Shown piece after piece: positions 33,779 to 44,889 of a stretch of DNA of 64,000 nucleotides (positions within the stretch are counted from its first letter, which is position 1; the number at the start of each line of letters is the position of its first letter). The stretch lies in the NCBI GenBank assembly GCA_034509735.1, contig JACGWO010000007.1, forward strand, positions 26,130,046 through 26,194,045, in the 5' to 3' direction. Origin of the DNA: Sesamum alatum (lineage: Eukaryota; Streptophyta; Magnoliopsida; Lamiales; Pedaliaceae). The notes below the pieces were generated by a model that was not told the origin of the DNA, ran no database searches, and saw only the letters and a program-made list of their open reading frames with translations. A program made the translations under genes and the position numbers.

Positions 33779-35783
33779 TTGATGCTGAATTCCCCTTTAT
33801 TGGCGGCAATCCGCTTGGCTCTTCTTCCGGGAAGACGTCATCATATTCCTTCAAAAGAGACACAAAAGCACTAGGCAAAGATGGGGTTAGTTCGTTAGTG
33901 TTCAGTGCCTCCTTAAACACCATCACTAACACACTCTTTTTTTCAAGTAATGCTTTTTTCATCTCACTTGCTTTTGCATAGAAAGTCGACTTCTTTTTGC
34001 CCTCACATTCATCCATTTTCTTTTCCTTCTCAATCTCACTAAATTCTTCTTTATTTTTCTATCCACTCTTTTTTTCTTTCAGATTTTTCACCTCATTCTT
34101 GCCTTTCTTTTTTTTCGGCTCTCTCAATTTTCTTGCTTGAGATATTTTTGAATTGATTTTCTTGAACTTGTTGGGGGTTCAAGGAAACAAGCTGAATGTT
34201 TCGATCATGATGCTTGAGTGTGTAACGGTTTAGAAAACCATCATAAGTCACCCTCCTATCGAACTGCCACGGTCTGCCCAAGAGGATGTGACTAGCATGC
34301 ATTGGCACTACGTCACATAGAACATCATCCTTGTAGTTACCAATGGAAAATGAGACCAAAACTTGTTTACTCACCTGAATTTCTGCACAATCGTTAAGCC
34401 ATTGCAACTTATATGGGTTGGGATGCTTCGTGGTTGCTAAGTTCAATTTCTCCCCCATTTCACAACTAGAAACATTAGCACAACTTCCTCCATCAATGAT
34501 TAACATGCATACCTTCCCTTGAACTAAACATCTTGTATGAAAGATGTTCTCCCTTTGTTGTTCGGTATCGTCCACCTTCATTTGCATGTTTAGAGCTCTT
34601 CTTACCAACAAAAGCTCTCCATGTTCGGGTGTAGTCTCCTCAACTTGCTCGTCATCGCTAGGTTCATGCTCACTTTCAGATTCTACATCGCCATTTTCCC
34701 TTAAGATCATCACTCTCTTGTTGATGCATTCAGATGCAATATGGCCATAACCTTGACAACGAAAACATTTAATATCTCGACTTCGAGATGAAGATGAGAT
34801 AGGTTTTCCCTTTTCTACCTCATTAGATTTAGCTTTAGACGCCTCATTTTGGGTTTTGGAGGTGACCCCAAAACTTGTTTTCGAAGCCCCTTCTTTCGCC
34901 TTGTTTGGTGGCTGAAAATTGGATGTAAAGTTTCTTTGATTCGATCCCTTCCTCTTCAGTTGTTTTTCCACCTTCATGGCTGTGTGCACCATGTCCTCAA
35001 GCTCGACATAATGTTGCAGCTCTACAATGTTGGCTATCTCTCGGTTCAACCCATTTAAGAACCTTGCCATGGTGGCCTCTCGGTCTTCTTCAACATTCGC
35101 TCTAATCATAGCGATCTCCATCTCTTTGTAATATTCATCCACGGATTTCACACCTTGTGTCATAGTTTGGAGTTTTTGATACAAATCACAAAAATAATGT
35201 GAAGGAACGAATCTGTTACGCATGATGGATTTCATTTCAGCCCAAGTAGAGATAGGTCTCTCTCTCCATACCTCCTTCGATTTGTGATCAATTGATCCCA
35301 CCAAACCATAGCATAGTCGGTGAACTCAATTGCAGCAAGTTTCACCTTCTTCTCCTCGGAGTAGTTATGACAGTCAAAGATAAGATCCGTCCATTTTTCC
35401 CACTCTAAATATGCCTCCGGATCACTTCTTCCTTGAAATGTGGGAATGTTCAGTTTTATGCTTCCCAAATCTCGGTCTACCTCATTGCCTTGGCGTCTTC
35501 TTCCTCCCCTATGGCCATGATGTGGAGGCTCCACTTCTTCCTCCTCTTCGGACTCCAATTGACGGATTTGGTGATTTTCGCGTCTCCTAGGAGTTGGTTG
35601 TTCCAACCTCTCCAAACGATCGGTTATGCCTTCAAGAATTGCTCCGAATCTTGCAAATTGTTGTTGCATAGCTTGAACGGTGAACTCGTTTCCCGAATTG
35701 GTAGAAGTCCCTTCCATTGTAGAACCCTCACAATTCACTCGTGTATCACTCAAAAATAATTTCTCACAACACTCGTGTTTCAC
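33732..35783 (-). pseudogene. Gypsy G1 gag and protease, frameshifted
   Basis: Three overlapping frames: 35232-35783 (gag N-terminal half, with KLNIPTFQGRSDPEAYLEWE and AAIEFTDYAMVWWDQL), 34093-35304 (403 codons: rest of capsid, ARFLNGLNREIANIVEL, zinc knuckle CFRCQGYGHIASEC with an intact CCHC pattern, protease site IIDGGSCANV) and 33732-34016 (protease-RT linker). A frameshift near 35280 divides the capsid and a break near 34020-34090 divides protease and linker. A start at MEGTSTNSGNEF (about 35717) is more likely than the first Met of the frame. Confidence 0.86.
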
Positions 35784-36139
35784 TCGTAGGCTTTTACCTC
35801 CCCTCTAATAAACTTACACACTCTTGCCTTTTACCTCTCAAATTCTCTTTGTAGGCTCAATTAGAATAGAACCGAACAAGAAAATTTTGAACAACTAGAT
35901 GATGGCTGATTTTTGTTGATGGTATTTAACAATAACAAGAGATGAATGAATACTTCAATATATACATATATATATTTTCGTTTTTTTTTTTCAAATGGCC
36001 ACTTTTTTTCACTTTTGTTTTTTTCTTTTTTTGGCCTTCTCTTTTTTTTTTGAACGATTTTTTTTTTTGCTGCTCGTTTCTTTTTTTTTTTTGAACTAAA
36101 TATGCAAGAAGATAACAAAATCAGATCAATACCAGATTG
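35784..36139 (-). mobile_element. Gypsy G1 leader with A-rich tract
   Basis: Non-coding region between gag and the primer-binding site. On the minus strand about 35975-36095 is extremely A-rich (runs of 8-11 A), which yields spurious Lys-rich frames. No function can be assigned. Confidence 0.75.
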
Positions 36140-36151
36140 CTCTGATACCAA
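36140..36151 (-). promoter_or_regulatory. Primer-binding site of Gypsy G1
   Basis: On the minus strand TGGTATCAGAGC follows the LTR end (ATCA) after two bases. It is complementary to initiator Met-tRNA, like the Copia elements here. Confidence 0.88.
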
Positions 36152-36153
36152 AA

Positions 36154-36928
36154 TGATACAGATAGGACGTGAGACCCATTGGATATAACGATCCAAGAAC
36201 TAAACGTATAGAAATAGGCAGCGGATATCCCAGATCGATGATCTAGTTTGATCGTACCTGGAGCTTGAGAGCACCTTGACCCGTTGGCTATATGGGCAGC
36301 CAAGAACCTTGGTATGGTGAACGCCACAAGATATTGCTCAAGTATCTTGATAAGTTCTAAACAATTGAAACTCTACAAAGAGAATTCAACCTCACAAGAA
36401 GAAGTTTATATTAATTCAAAGTCTAATTTTTACAAAATGATAACCATGGCCTTTTATAGGCTTCAAATGGATGCCCAAGGGTCTCAAGAGTTAATTCTAA
36501 CCTTGGGACTTTAGGAGCATTAAAGTGACACTGTTGACCACATTAACAAGACTTAGAAAAACAAGAATGACCCTCTGACTACTATGATGTCTCTTGGCCT
36601 TCTAATGCTGAAAATAAACTAATTTAGACAAAAATAATGGACTCTCTTTTTGGGCTTGGTGGGTTGGACGAATTTGTGGCCTCTTTTTCTTCAAATGAAG
36701 TCTTCAAACCTTGAGCCCAACTATTAGATGCATTCTAGCCCATTTACTTGAAGAATATTCATCATTGGACCTTCTATTGATCTCTCATGAATTGGCCCGT
36801 TGATTTCATCAATAAGAATCATCAAAGCTTTGTTCATTTTCTTAGCTCTTGCCCTCGTAATCGGGCCCCCATTAATTCTCAAAGGATCTTCGTTGCTTTG
36901 AGTTGTAAGCTTCGGATGGTCCCCATCA
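36154..36928 (-). mobile_element. 5' LTR of Gypsy G1
   Basis: 775 bp, from TGATACAGATAGG to CCCCATCA, with canonical TG/CA ends on both strands. Open frame 36724-36928 encodes the tail of the polyprotein ([20 protein letters not shown] ending LECI), so in this family the pol gene runs into the LTR and stops inside it. Confidence 0.92.
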
Positions 36929-36933
36929 CAAGG

Positions 36934-38254
36934 TAGCATTTTCGACCATGCTTATTTAAGGAAGAAGTCCTTGATCTTCTCATTCCAAAAATGAAATTAA
37001 CACACCTCTCGAGTCAAAATTTAACGGACCGGGTTCCACTGTAATCCAATTACAACGAACCCAAAATTAAATCTAATTTTATTTAAGGTCCACTTAAATA
37101 ATTCCCATTGATCTTTGAATCCAATTAAAAGACCCAACGTCTCAACTTATAAATCCTATCTACCGATTAAACGAGGGCCCGATATTGTATCGGCCCGTCC
37201 ATCCATGGACAATCCCTTAAGTAATCCATTACTTAATCATCCTCCGAAATTGACTCCAAGTCAATTTCTCCACCTTCTTGGTCATTTGTGCGTGACCCTT
37301 TAGGTTCACCCTCAGCTAGACTTGGGCCCGTGTCCAACAAAGCCCCATTACAATGGGTGGTTGTCTAGCAACGGTCTATGGCATTAGAGACTAGGTGAAT
37401 GTTGGCGTGAACATTTAGGCGATGATTCCGTATGGGTACGATCCTTCCATCTACCGTCTCCCGACCTTAGTCTAGGGTATGGAATTGGGCGTCGGTTCCC
37501 ATCCTTCACTAGGCATCTTTGCTTAATATTCGAGACTACACATGCCTCACTGCATCGACACAGGAAACCATTTCCTATTCGACCAACCACTGTGGTGACA
37601 ATTTTAAGTCGCATGAACGTGTCTCCGAGTGCATAGGAGATACCTATGTCACATAGTGACAGGGGACGGATCCACTTCTTGGAACCCACCATCCACGCTA
37701 CACATTTTGACTGCACTGGACAAGGCTTATAATGATCATCTTATAGAATGATCACCTCTAGCCAGATCCAAGATACAGTAGTCCTGTGCACGTGACTTCC
37801 ATGATTCCTCAAGTCTGAGGACTACTCCCGTACATTCAGAATCGGGGAAATCCAATTATACTGACCAAACTTCCAAGGCTTCCATGTGATGATCCCCGCG
37901 AGTCAGTCCAGTCGGCTCGACCCCAGTCGACCAACCTATCAAGATCGTGTAGGTGTCCCATGCCTGTCGCCGATGAAACGTGACACTCATCTAATAAACA
38001 CGACTCTTGATGCAAGTCTCTATAGGACTCTCAATGCCCTGTCTCAAGATCCTTGACTTGGAATATTTCAGACTCAACTCTTAATCAGTTGATTTTCATG
38101 ACCACCATCCAATGCGTCGCCCAACTGCATGAGTTGTTAATCGTGGTCTATGGCTTTATTGAGATATATGTAAAACACCATTTTAGCATATGAAAAATGA
38201 GCGCAACAAAGAGAATACCAAGGTAACGAATACACATTTTATTCATTACATAAT
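36934..38254 (-). mobile_element. Copia LTR of block copy B, right part
   Basis: Continues the LTR split by the Gypsy element, from TAGCATTTTCGACC after the CAAGG duplication to ATAAT at 38250-38254. The conserved core is at about 37359-37420. It matches 25730-27043 of copy A closely. Confidence 0.82.
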
Positions 38255-38650
38255 TGTTAGAAATAGGTGATCAAAAAGCCAATAGGTTCGGCGATTTGTA
38301 ACCTATTATACAACTCGATGTAAATGTAATATTATTGTGATGAATAAAATGCGTATTCGTCACTTTTGGTGCTTACTTTGTTGCGCTCATTTCACATTTG
38401 TTAAAAACGGTGTTTTTACTTATATCACTACAAAGCCCACCGACCACGATTAACAACTCGTGCAGTTAGGCCACACATTTGGATGGTGGTTCATCGGCGA
38501 CAGGCGTGGGATGCCTACACGATCTTGATGGGTTTGTCGATTGGGGCCGAGCAGACTAGACTGACTTGCACGGATCATCATATGGAAGCCTTGGAGGCTT
38601 GGTCGGTATGATTGGATTTCCCCAATTCCGATAGTACGGGAGTAGTCCTC
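38255..38650 (+). mobile_element. 5' end of a plus-strand Copia LTR, copy B
   Basis: Counterpart of 27044-27566, starting TGTTAGAAATAGGTGATC. About 125 bp present in copy A is missing: GGATGGTGGT joins TTCATCGGCGAC. It stops at the same point (GGGAGTAGTCCTC) where the tandem repeats begin. Confidence 0.8.
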
Positions 38651-39703
38651 AATTTTATGTTGAATAAGATGGAGTCCTAGTTATATAATCGAGGAGTGGA
38701 TTTAATATTGATTATTAGAGTCAATACGAATATATTTATAGCCTAAAATGAGTCATCTATCAGTCAATGATAAGGATTAAAAAACACAAGGTGTTTCCTA
38801 CGATTGTGTTGAGTATTAGGCATGTATCTGCACGTACGATTGATTATGAAGGTTATCCAAACCCTTGATATGGCAAAGATAAAAGTGCATTAGTGTCTAA
38901 ACTTGTTTAAAGGAGTTTGTCGTTGCGCAAAGGTACAAAGCTGAGTCCATGGCTCGAAAGAGTGTTCCAGATGTAGTCCTAGTGCATTTTTATGTTGAAT
39001 AACATGGAGTCCTAGTCATATAATCGAAGAGTGGCTTTAATATTGATTATTAGAGTCAATACGTATATATTTATAGCCCAAAATGAGTCATCTATGAGTC
39101 AATGATAAGGACTGAAAGCACAAGGTATTTCCTACGATTGTGTTGAGTATTAGGCATGTATCCGGACGTACGATTGATTAGGAAGGTTTTCCAAGCCCTC
39201 GATATGGGAAATATAAAAGTGCATTAGTGTATAAACTTGTTTAAAGGAGTATATCGTTGCGTAAAGGTACAAAGCTGAGTCCATGGCTCGAAAAAACGTT
39301 CTAAATGTAGTCCTAGTGCATTTTTATGTTGAATAACATGGAATCCTAGTCATATAATCGAAGAGTGGCTTTAATTTTTTTTATTAAAGTCAATACGAAT
39401 ATATTTATAGCCCAAAATGAGTCATCTATCAGTCAATGATAAGGACTGAAAGCACAAGATTTTTCCTACGATTGTGTTGAGTATTAGGCATGTATCCGGA
39501 CGTATGATTGATTAGGAACATTCTCCAAGCCCTCGATATGGCAAAGATAAAAGTGCATTAGTGTCTAAAGTTGTTTAAAGGAGTTTGTCGTTGGACAAAA
39601 GTACAAAGCTGAGTCTATGGCTCGAAAGAGTGTTCTAGATGTAGTCCTAGTGCATTTTAATGTTGAATAACATGGAGTCCTAGTCATATAATCAAAGAGA
39701 GAG
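38651..39703 (+). repeat. 334-bp tandem repeat array, copy B (3.1 units)
   Basis: Units begin near 38656, 38991, 39325 and 39659. Same order of motifs, number of units and partial last unit as 27567-28612, and the same junction to inverted LTR sequence (AGAGAGAGGC then CCAGAGC). This shows the two arrays arose by duplication of a larger block rather than independently. Confidence 0.88.
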
Positions 39704-40012
39704 GCCCCAGAGCGCGAGCGGAAGTATGATAATGCAATATATTTTAAAAAAATATTCAAAAGAGCATAATTGTAAAATCCCATGGGGTGTTCTCTTGGGT
39801 GCTCAACCGGGCGTTCGATCTAGAATGTACCAATATTAACACGGATGTTGAATATAGGGCATAGATAATAATAATAAACTATGAAAGCATAATAAGCCGA
39901 AGTTACCTTTGTAGTTTATCTCTCAATCGGCTGCATGCATTGTTCTTTTCCAGAAATGTTCACCAAGTTCAAAAGTATGAACTCTCCAAAGATGATCCAC
40001 ACCACACCGAAA
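39704..40012 (-). mobile_element. Copia LTR fragment, partial third block (C)
   Basis: The first 300 bp of the same inverted LTR (CCAGAGCGCGAGCGGAAG to ACCACACCGAAAG). It then switches to plus-strand LTR sequence at about 40012. Confidence 0.75.
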
Positions 40013-41183
40013 GTATGATTGAGGGATGATTGGATTTCCCCGGTTCCGATAGTACGGGATTAGTCCTCAGAATTGAGGGATCATGGCAGTCGCGTGCACA
40101 GGATGGTTGTATCTTGGATCTGGAGAGAGGTGATCATTCTATAAGATGATCATTATAAGCCTTGTCCAGTGCAGTCGAAATGTGTAGCAAGGACGGTGGG
40201 TTCCAAGAAGAGGATCCGTCCCCTGTCAGTATGTGACGGAGGTATCTCCTATGCACTTGAATGCACGTTCATGCTGTTTAAATCTTTGGCCATAGTGGTT
40301 GGTCGAACAGGTAATGATTTCCTGTGTCGACGCAATGAATCATATGTAGTCTAGAGTATTAAGCATAGATGTCTAATCAAGGATGCGAACCGACGCCCAA
40401 TTCCATACCCTAGACTAAGGATGGGAGACGGTAGATGGAAGGACCGTACCCGTACAGAATCGGCGCCTAAATGTTCACGACAATATTTCACCTAGTCTCT
40501 AGTGCCATGGACCGTTGCTAGATGGCCACCCATGGTAACGGGCCCTTGTGGGACACGGGCCCAAGTCTAGCTGAGGGTGAACCTAAAGTGTCACACACAA
40601 ATCATCGAGGAGGTTGAGAGATTGACTTGGAGTCAATCTCGAAGGATAAATAAGTAATTTGATTACTTAAGGGATAGTCCATTGGATGGACAGGCCGATA
40701 TTGTATCGGGCCCTTGTTTAATCGATAAATTGGATTTTCGATTAAATATGGAAAGTTGAGATGTTGGATCTCTTAATTGGATTAAAAGATCAACGGGAAT
40801 AATTTAAGTGGACATTAAATTGGATTTAATGTTGGGTTCATCATAATTGGATTACAATAAAAACCCGATCCATTAAATTTGACCCGAGAGGAGAAATAAT
40901 TCCTATTTTGGAATAGGAAGAAGTTGGACTTCTTCCCATATTAAGCATGGCCGTAATGCTCCCTTGGAGGAAGCTAAAATCAGCCATGTTTCATGCAGGG
41001 TGGTATGTTACTTATCTCTTTTGGAAAGAGACAAATCAACTCCAATCAAGCCCTTCCATTTTGGTATGATTTGGTCATACCATAAAAGTTGGTAGGCTTG
41101 ATTGAAGAATTAATGGTGATTGATTGGAATGTATCTAGACATCCTTGGATTAACCTAGACACATTCCAATAATCACATTAATT
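40013..41183 (+). mobile_element. Copia LTR, middle part (probably 5' LTR of element P)
   Basis: Group A LTR sequence from about LTR position 480 (GATTTCCCCGGTTCCGATAG) to about 1620 (AATCACATTAATT). Together with the 520 bp at 27044-27566 it would make a near-continuous 5' LTR, which suggests that the blocks were amplified inside it. The conserved core is at about 40488-40545. It is cut at 41183 by another LTR. Confidence 0.7.
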
Positions 41184-43409
41184 TGTTAGAATAGGTGACC
41201 AGAAAGCCAATAGGTTTGACGATTTGTAACCTATTATATAACTTGATGTAAATGTAATATTATTATGTGATGAATAAAATGAGTATTCGTCACTTTTGGT
41301 GCTTACTTTGTTGCACTCATTTCACATTTGTTATAATGGCGTTTTACTTATATCGCAACAAAGCCCACAGACCACGGATAACAACTCGTGCAGTTGGGCC
41401 ACGCATTGGATGGTGGTCATGAAAACCAACTGATTTAGAGTTGGGTCTGAAACGTTCCAAGTCGAGGACCTCGAGATAGGGCATCGAGAGTCCTATTGAG
41501 ACTTGCATCAAGAGTCGTGTTCATTAGATGAGTGTCGTATTTCATCGGCGACAGGCGTGGGACGCCTACACGATCTTGATGGGTTGGTCGACTGGGATCG
41601 AGCCGACTGGAATGACTCGCGGGGATCATCATATAGAAGCCTTGGAGGCTTGATCGGTATGATTAGATTTCCCCGGTTCCGATAATACGGGAGTAGTCCT
41701 CAGACTTGAGGGATCATGGCGGTTGCGTGCACAGGACGGCTGTATCTTGGATCTGGCGAGAGGTGATCATTCTGTAAGATGATCATCATAAGCCTTGTCC
41801 AGTGCAGTCGGAATGTGTAGTGAGGACGGTGGATTCCATGAAGAGGATTCGTCCCCGGTCAGTATGTGACAGAGGTATCTCCTATGCACTCGGAGACACG
41901 TTCGTGCTAATTAAAGCTGTGGCCACAGTGGTTGGTCGAACAGGGAATGGTTTCCTGTGTCGATGCAATGAAGCATACGTAGTCTCGAGTATTAAGCATA
42001 GATGACTAGTCAAGGATGGGAATCGATGCTCAATTCCATACCCTAGACTAAGGCTGGGAGACGGTAGATGGAAGGACCTTAACCGTACGGAATTGGCGCC
42101 TAAATGTTCACGCCAATTCACCTAGTCTCTAGTGCCATGGACCGTTGCTAGACGGACACCCATGGTAACGGGTCCTTGTGGGACACGGGCCTAAGTCTAA
42201 CTGAGGTGAACCTAAAGGGTCACACATAAATCACCGAGGAGGTTGAGAAATTGACTTGGAGTTAATCTCGAAGGATAAATAAGTAAATGGATTACTTAAG
42301 GGAAAGTCCATTGGATGGACGGGCCGATATTGTATCGGGCCCTTGTTTAATCGGTAAATTGGATTTTCAATTAAATATGACAAGTTGAGACGTTGGATCT
42401 TTTAATTGGATTAAAAGATCAATGGGAATAATTTAAGCGGACATTAAATTGGATTTAATGTTGGGTTCATCATAATTGGATTACGATAAAAACCTGGTCC
42501 ATTAAATTTGACCCAAGAGGAGAAATAATTCCTATTTTGGAATAGGAAGAAGTTGGACTTCTTCCTAAATTGGACATGGCCGAAATGCTCCCTTGGAGGA
42601 AGCAAAATCAGCCATGTTTATGCAAGGTGGTATGTTGACTCATGTGTTTTGGAAAGAGACAAATCAACTTCAATCAAGCCCTTCCCTTTTGGTATGATTT
42701 GATCATACCATAAATTTTTGTAGGCTTGATTCAAGAATTAATGGTGATTGATTGGAATGTATCTAGACATCCTTGGATGAATCTAGACACATTCCAATAA
42801 TCACATTAATTATGTATATATATGAGTATATACAACACCTTGCACATGTGAATCATAATTCATCTTTTTCTAGAAAAAAGAAGAAGAAATCGGCCTCTCC
42901 TCTCTCTCTCTCACACGGCCATCTCCCCCCCTTTCTCACTTGTGTTCTTCACTTGATTTTGAATCAAGAAAAAGAACAAAGTAGGCTTAAGAGTACACTA
43001 ATCCATAGTGTTCTTCTCTTAAACCGATTCCTTCTTAAACCCGTTCTCTTTTTAGCAAGGAGAACGCGAGTTTCTTCCGGTGTGGTGTGGATCACCTTTG
43101 GAGAATCCATACGTTTGGATTTGTGAGCATTCCGGAAAAGGGAACAACGCTAGTAGCCGAGGACACGTTAAATCTACAAGGTAACGATTATTACACTTTA
43201 GTAGATCTTAACTTTCTTTTTCATCTATGCCCTATATGTTATAAGTGTGCCTTTTAACTTTAACATATCCTACATGGAAGGCCCGGTTGAGCACCCAAGG
43301 GTACACCCCTTGGGATTTCACCTTATATGTAATTTAATTTTAAATTACGTATTGCATTTACGCTTTCTCGCTTCCGCTCGCGCTCCCGGGCGGATCCGTT
43401 TGTCCTTCA
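41184..43409 (+). mobile_element. Complete 5' LTR of plus-strand Copia element (group A)
   Basis: 2.2 kb from TGTTAGAATAGGTGACC to TTGTCCTTCA, followed by the primer-binding site. It appears inserted in another LTR at ATTAATT; the candidate duplication TAATT cannot be checked because the far side is missing. It has the conserved core (42119-42175), the hairpin with arms TGATCAT/ATGATCA near 41765, and a TATA-like run at 42815-42824. Confidence 0.9.
42815..42824 (+). promoter_or_regulatory. TATA-like element of group A LTR
   Basis: TATATATATG within ATTATGTATATATATGAG. The same AT-rich stretch recurs in inverted form near 7040, 25470, 29150 and 47910 in other group A LTRs, always about 600-650 bp from the conserved core. 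Confidence 0.5.
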
Positions 43410-43411
43410 AG

Positions 43412-43423
43412 TGGTATCAGAGC
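43412..43423 (+). promoter_or_regulatory. Primer-binding site (initiator Met-tRNA)
   Basis: TGGTATCAGAGC two bases after the LTR end at 43409. It defines the start of the leader. Confidence 0.92.
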
Positions 43424-44654
43424 CCGGTTCGACGTAAGGGGCTTAGATCTATGTGTTTGGCATGATCTACTTGCTTTTATTGCTTTAATAGCATGTTAGA
43501 TTACATAAATATATGAACAATATGATGATTCAATTTTTTGAATTTGATGGACTTTTGGCATGCTTATTTTATTAGATTGGATCTAAAATTGCATGCTTAT
43601 TTTCAGAATATTATTACTGTTTTGTGCTGAAAAATCATGTTGAAAAACATGAAAAAAAATATATATTTCGGACAGCAGCGGCAGCGGTTGGCTGCCACCC
43701 CTGCGCGCCGGTCACTGGCTGGCAGGCGCGCTGCCGGGCCTGGCCGGCGTGCCTGCCAGCGTGCATGCTGGCAGAGGCGGCCGCGTGCGCAGATGCTGCG
43801 TACAGGCGCACGCGCGCTGTGCGCAGGCAGCCGCTGCCAGCCGAGACCAGCGCGCATGCTGCCCTGTGCACGCGGCTGGTCGGCAGGCACAACGGCTGGG
43901 CCGTTTTATGCCATTTTTCGATATTTTCTGGAAAATTTGATTTTCTGTACTTTCTGCACATTATTCTGAAAATGTATTAATTTTGCACATTTAATTTGGA
44001 ATGATTGGATTATTCCTTAGATTAAATTTGCTTAATTAATTCGGGATTAATACATGCATTGGACGCATTGTTTCTAATGTCCATTAAATTTAAAATTTGA
44101 ATTTTGCATATTGTTTATATATTTATGCTTTTCTGATGTTGGACATCACTTGGATATTTGGAATATCCATTTGGTTTAATGCATGATTATTTGGAATACT
44201 TGTGTTATGTGCGTTGATGGAATCAACATGGGATGATCACAAAAACCCTAGACCTTGTGTATGGAGGAATGTATGATCATTTAATTTCTGTTAGGTGGGG
44301 CCTGCGTGCCTCTTGTTTTGGGACTATCACCTCCCGTAGTTTCAGCCTCATGATGTTAAGGCTTGTTATTATTTCAATGTATTACTTTCATTTGTAATGA
44401 GAGTAGATAGGATTGGTGAGGTTTTAATTTTAACAAGCATTTGGAGTCGGTGACCCTAAGGTGGAGCATCAAGGCATGAAACAAGAGCGTTACAAGCCCA
44501 TTGGAATGAGAATGGTATATTATTTTGTAATAATTTAGGACCACCCTAGACAGACCATAGACTCACTGCGGGCTCAATGGGTCGCATAGGTTGGGCTTGT
44601 GATCATCCTAATAGGGGTATGCTATGTTTTCTGCATGCGGCGTATTTTTTTATC
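43424..44654 (+). mobile_element. Copia leader, truncated before gag
   Basis: Plus-strand leader matching the inverted 1-1367 region, including the CCTCTTGTTTTGGGACTAT stretch. A GC-rich segment with many GCGC and CTGGC words occupies about 43671-43906 and is embedded in AT-rich sequence. The open frames there on both strands are overlapping composition artefacts. The leader stops near 44654, where an LTR end begins; gag and pol are deleted. Confidence 0.78.
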
Positions 44655-44810
44655 GCTTTAAACATTAATACATCCTACATCGAACGCCGGTCGAGAACCC
44701 AGGGGTACACCCCTTGGGATACGTTTATTTAAATTTGATTTAAATTTACGCACCTTTTGTCGCTTTTCTCGCTTCCGCTCGCGCTCCCCGGCGGATCCGC
44801 TTGTCCTTCA
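44655..44810 (+). mobile_element. 3' end of plus-strand Copia LTR (end of element P)
   Basis: About 155 bp ending CGGATCCGCTTGTCCTTCA, the end of a group A LTR. ATAAT at 44811-44815 matches ATAAT at 27039-27043 and 38250-38254, so this is the right end of the element inserted in the LTR of M. Confidence 0.78.
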
Positions 44811-44889
44811 ATAATATTACATTACATCAAGTTGTCAGATAGGTTACAAAATGCAAAACCTATTAGTTTTCTGGTCACCTATTCTAATA
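44811..44889 (-). mobile_element. 5' terminal piece of the 3' LTR of element M
   Basis: The sequence ATAATATTACATTACATC and what follows up to CACCTATTCTAATA is the last 79 bp of an inverted group A LTR, next to a polypurine tract. It is the other half of the LTR at 25266-27043. Confidence 0.8.

Larger units (their letters stand above)
29383..36928 (-). mobile_element. Ty3/Gypsy element G1, full length with internal insertion
   Basis: This minus-strand element has two LTRs (29383-30149 and 36154-36928), primer-binding site, gag, protease, RT, RNase H, integrase and polypurine tract in Gypsy order (RT before IN). CAAGG flanks it at 29378-29382 and 36929-36933. The LTRs look a few percent different, so it is fairly recent compared with the Tat element. 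A VAMP retrocopy splits its integrase. I cannot place its lineage firmly; no clear chromodomain is visible at the C-terminus. Confidence 0.93.

Noticed and set aside
35861..36196. Lys-rich 111-codon frame
   Set aside because: It is the translation of an A-rich tract in the Gypsy leader and runs into the LTR.
43603..43980. Several overlapping open frames (95-118 codons) on both strands
   Set aside because: They arise from GC-rich leader sequence with few stop codons; overlapping frames on both strands and no motif argue against genes.
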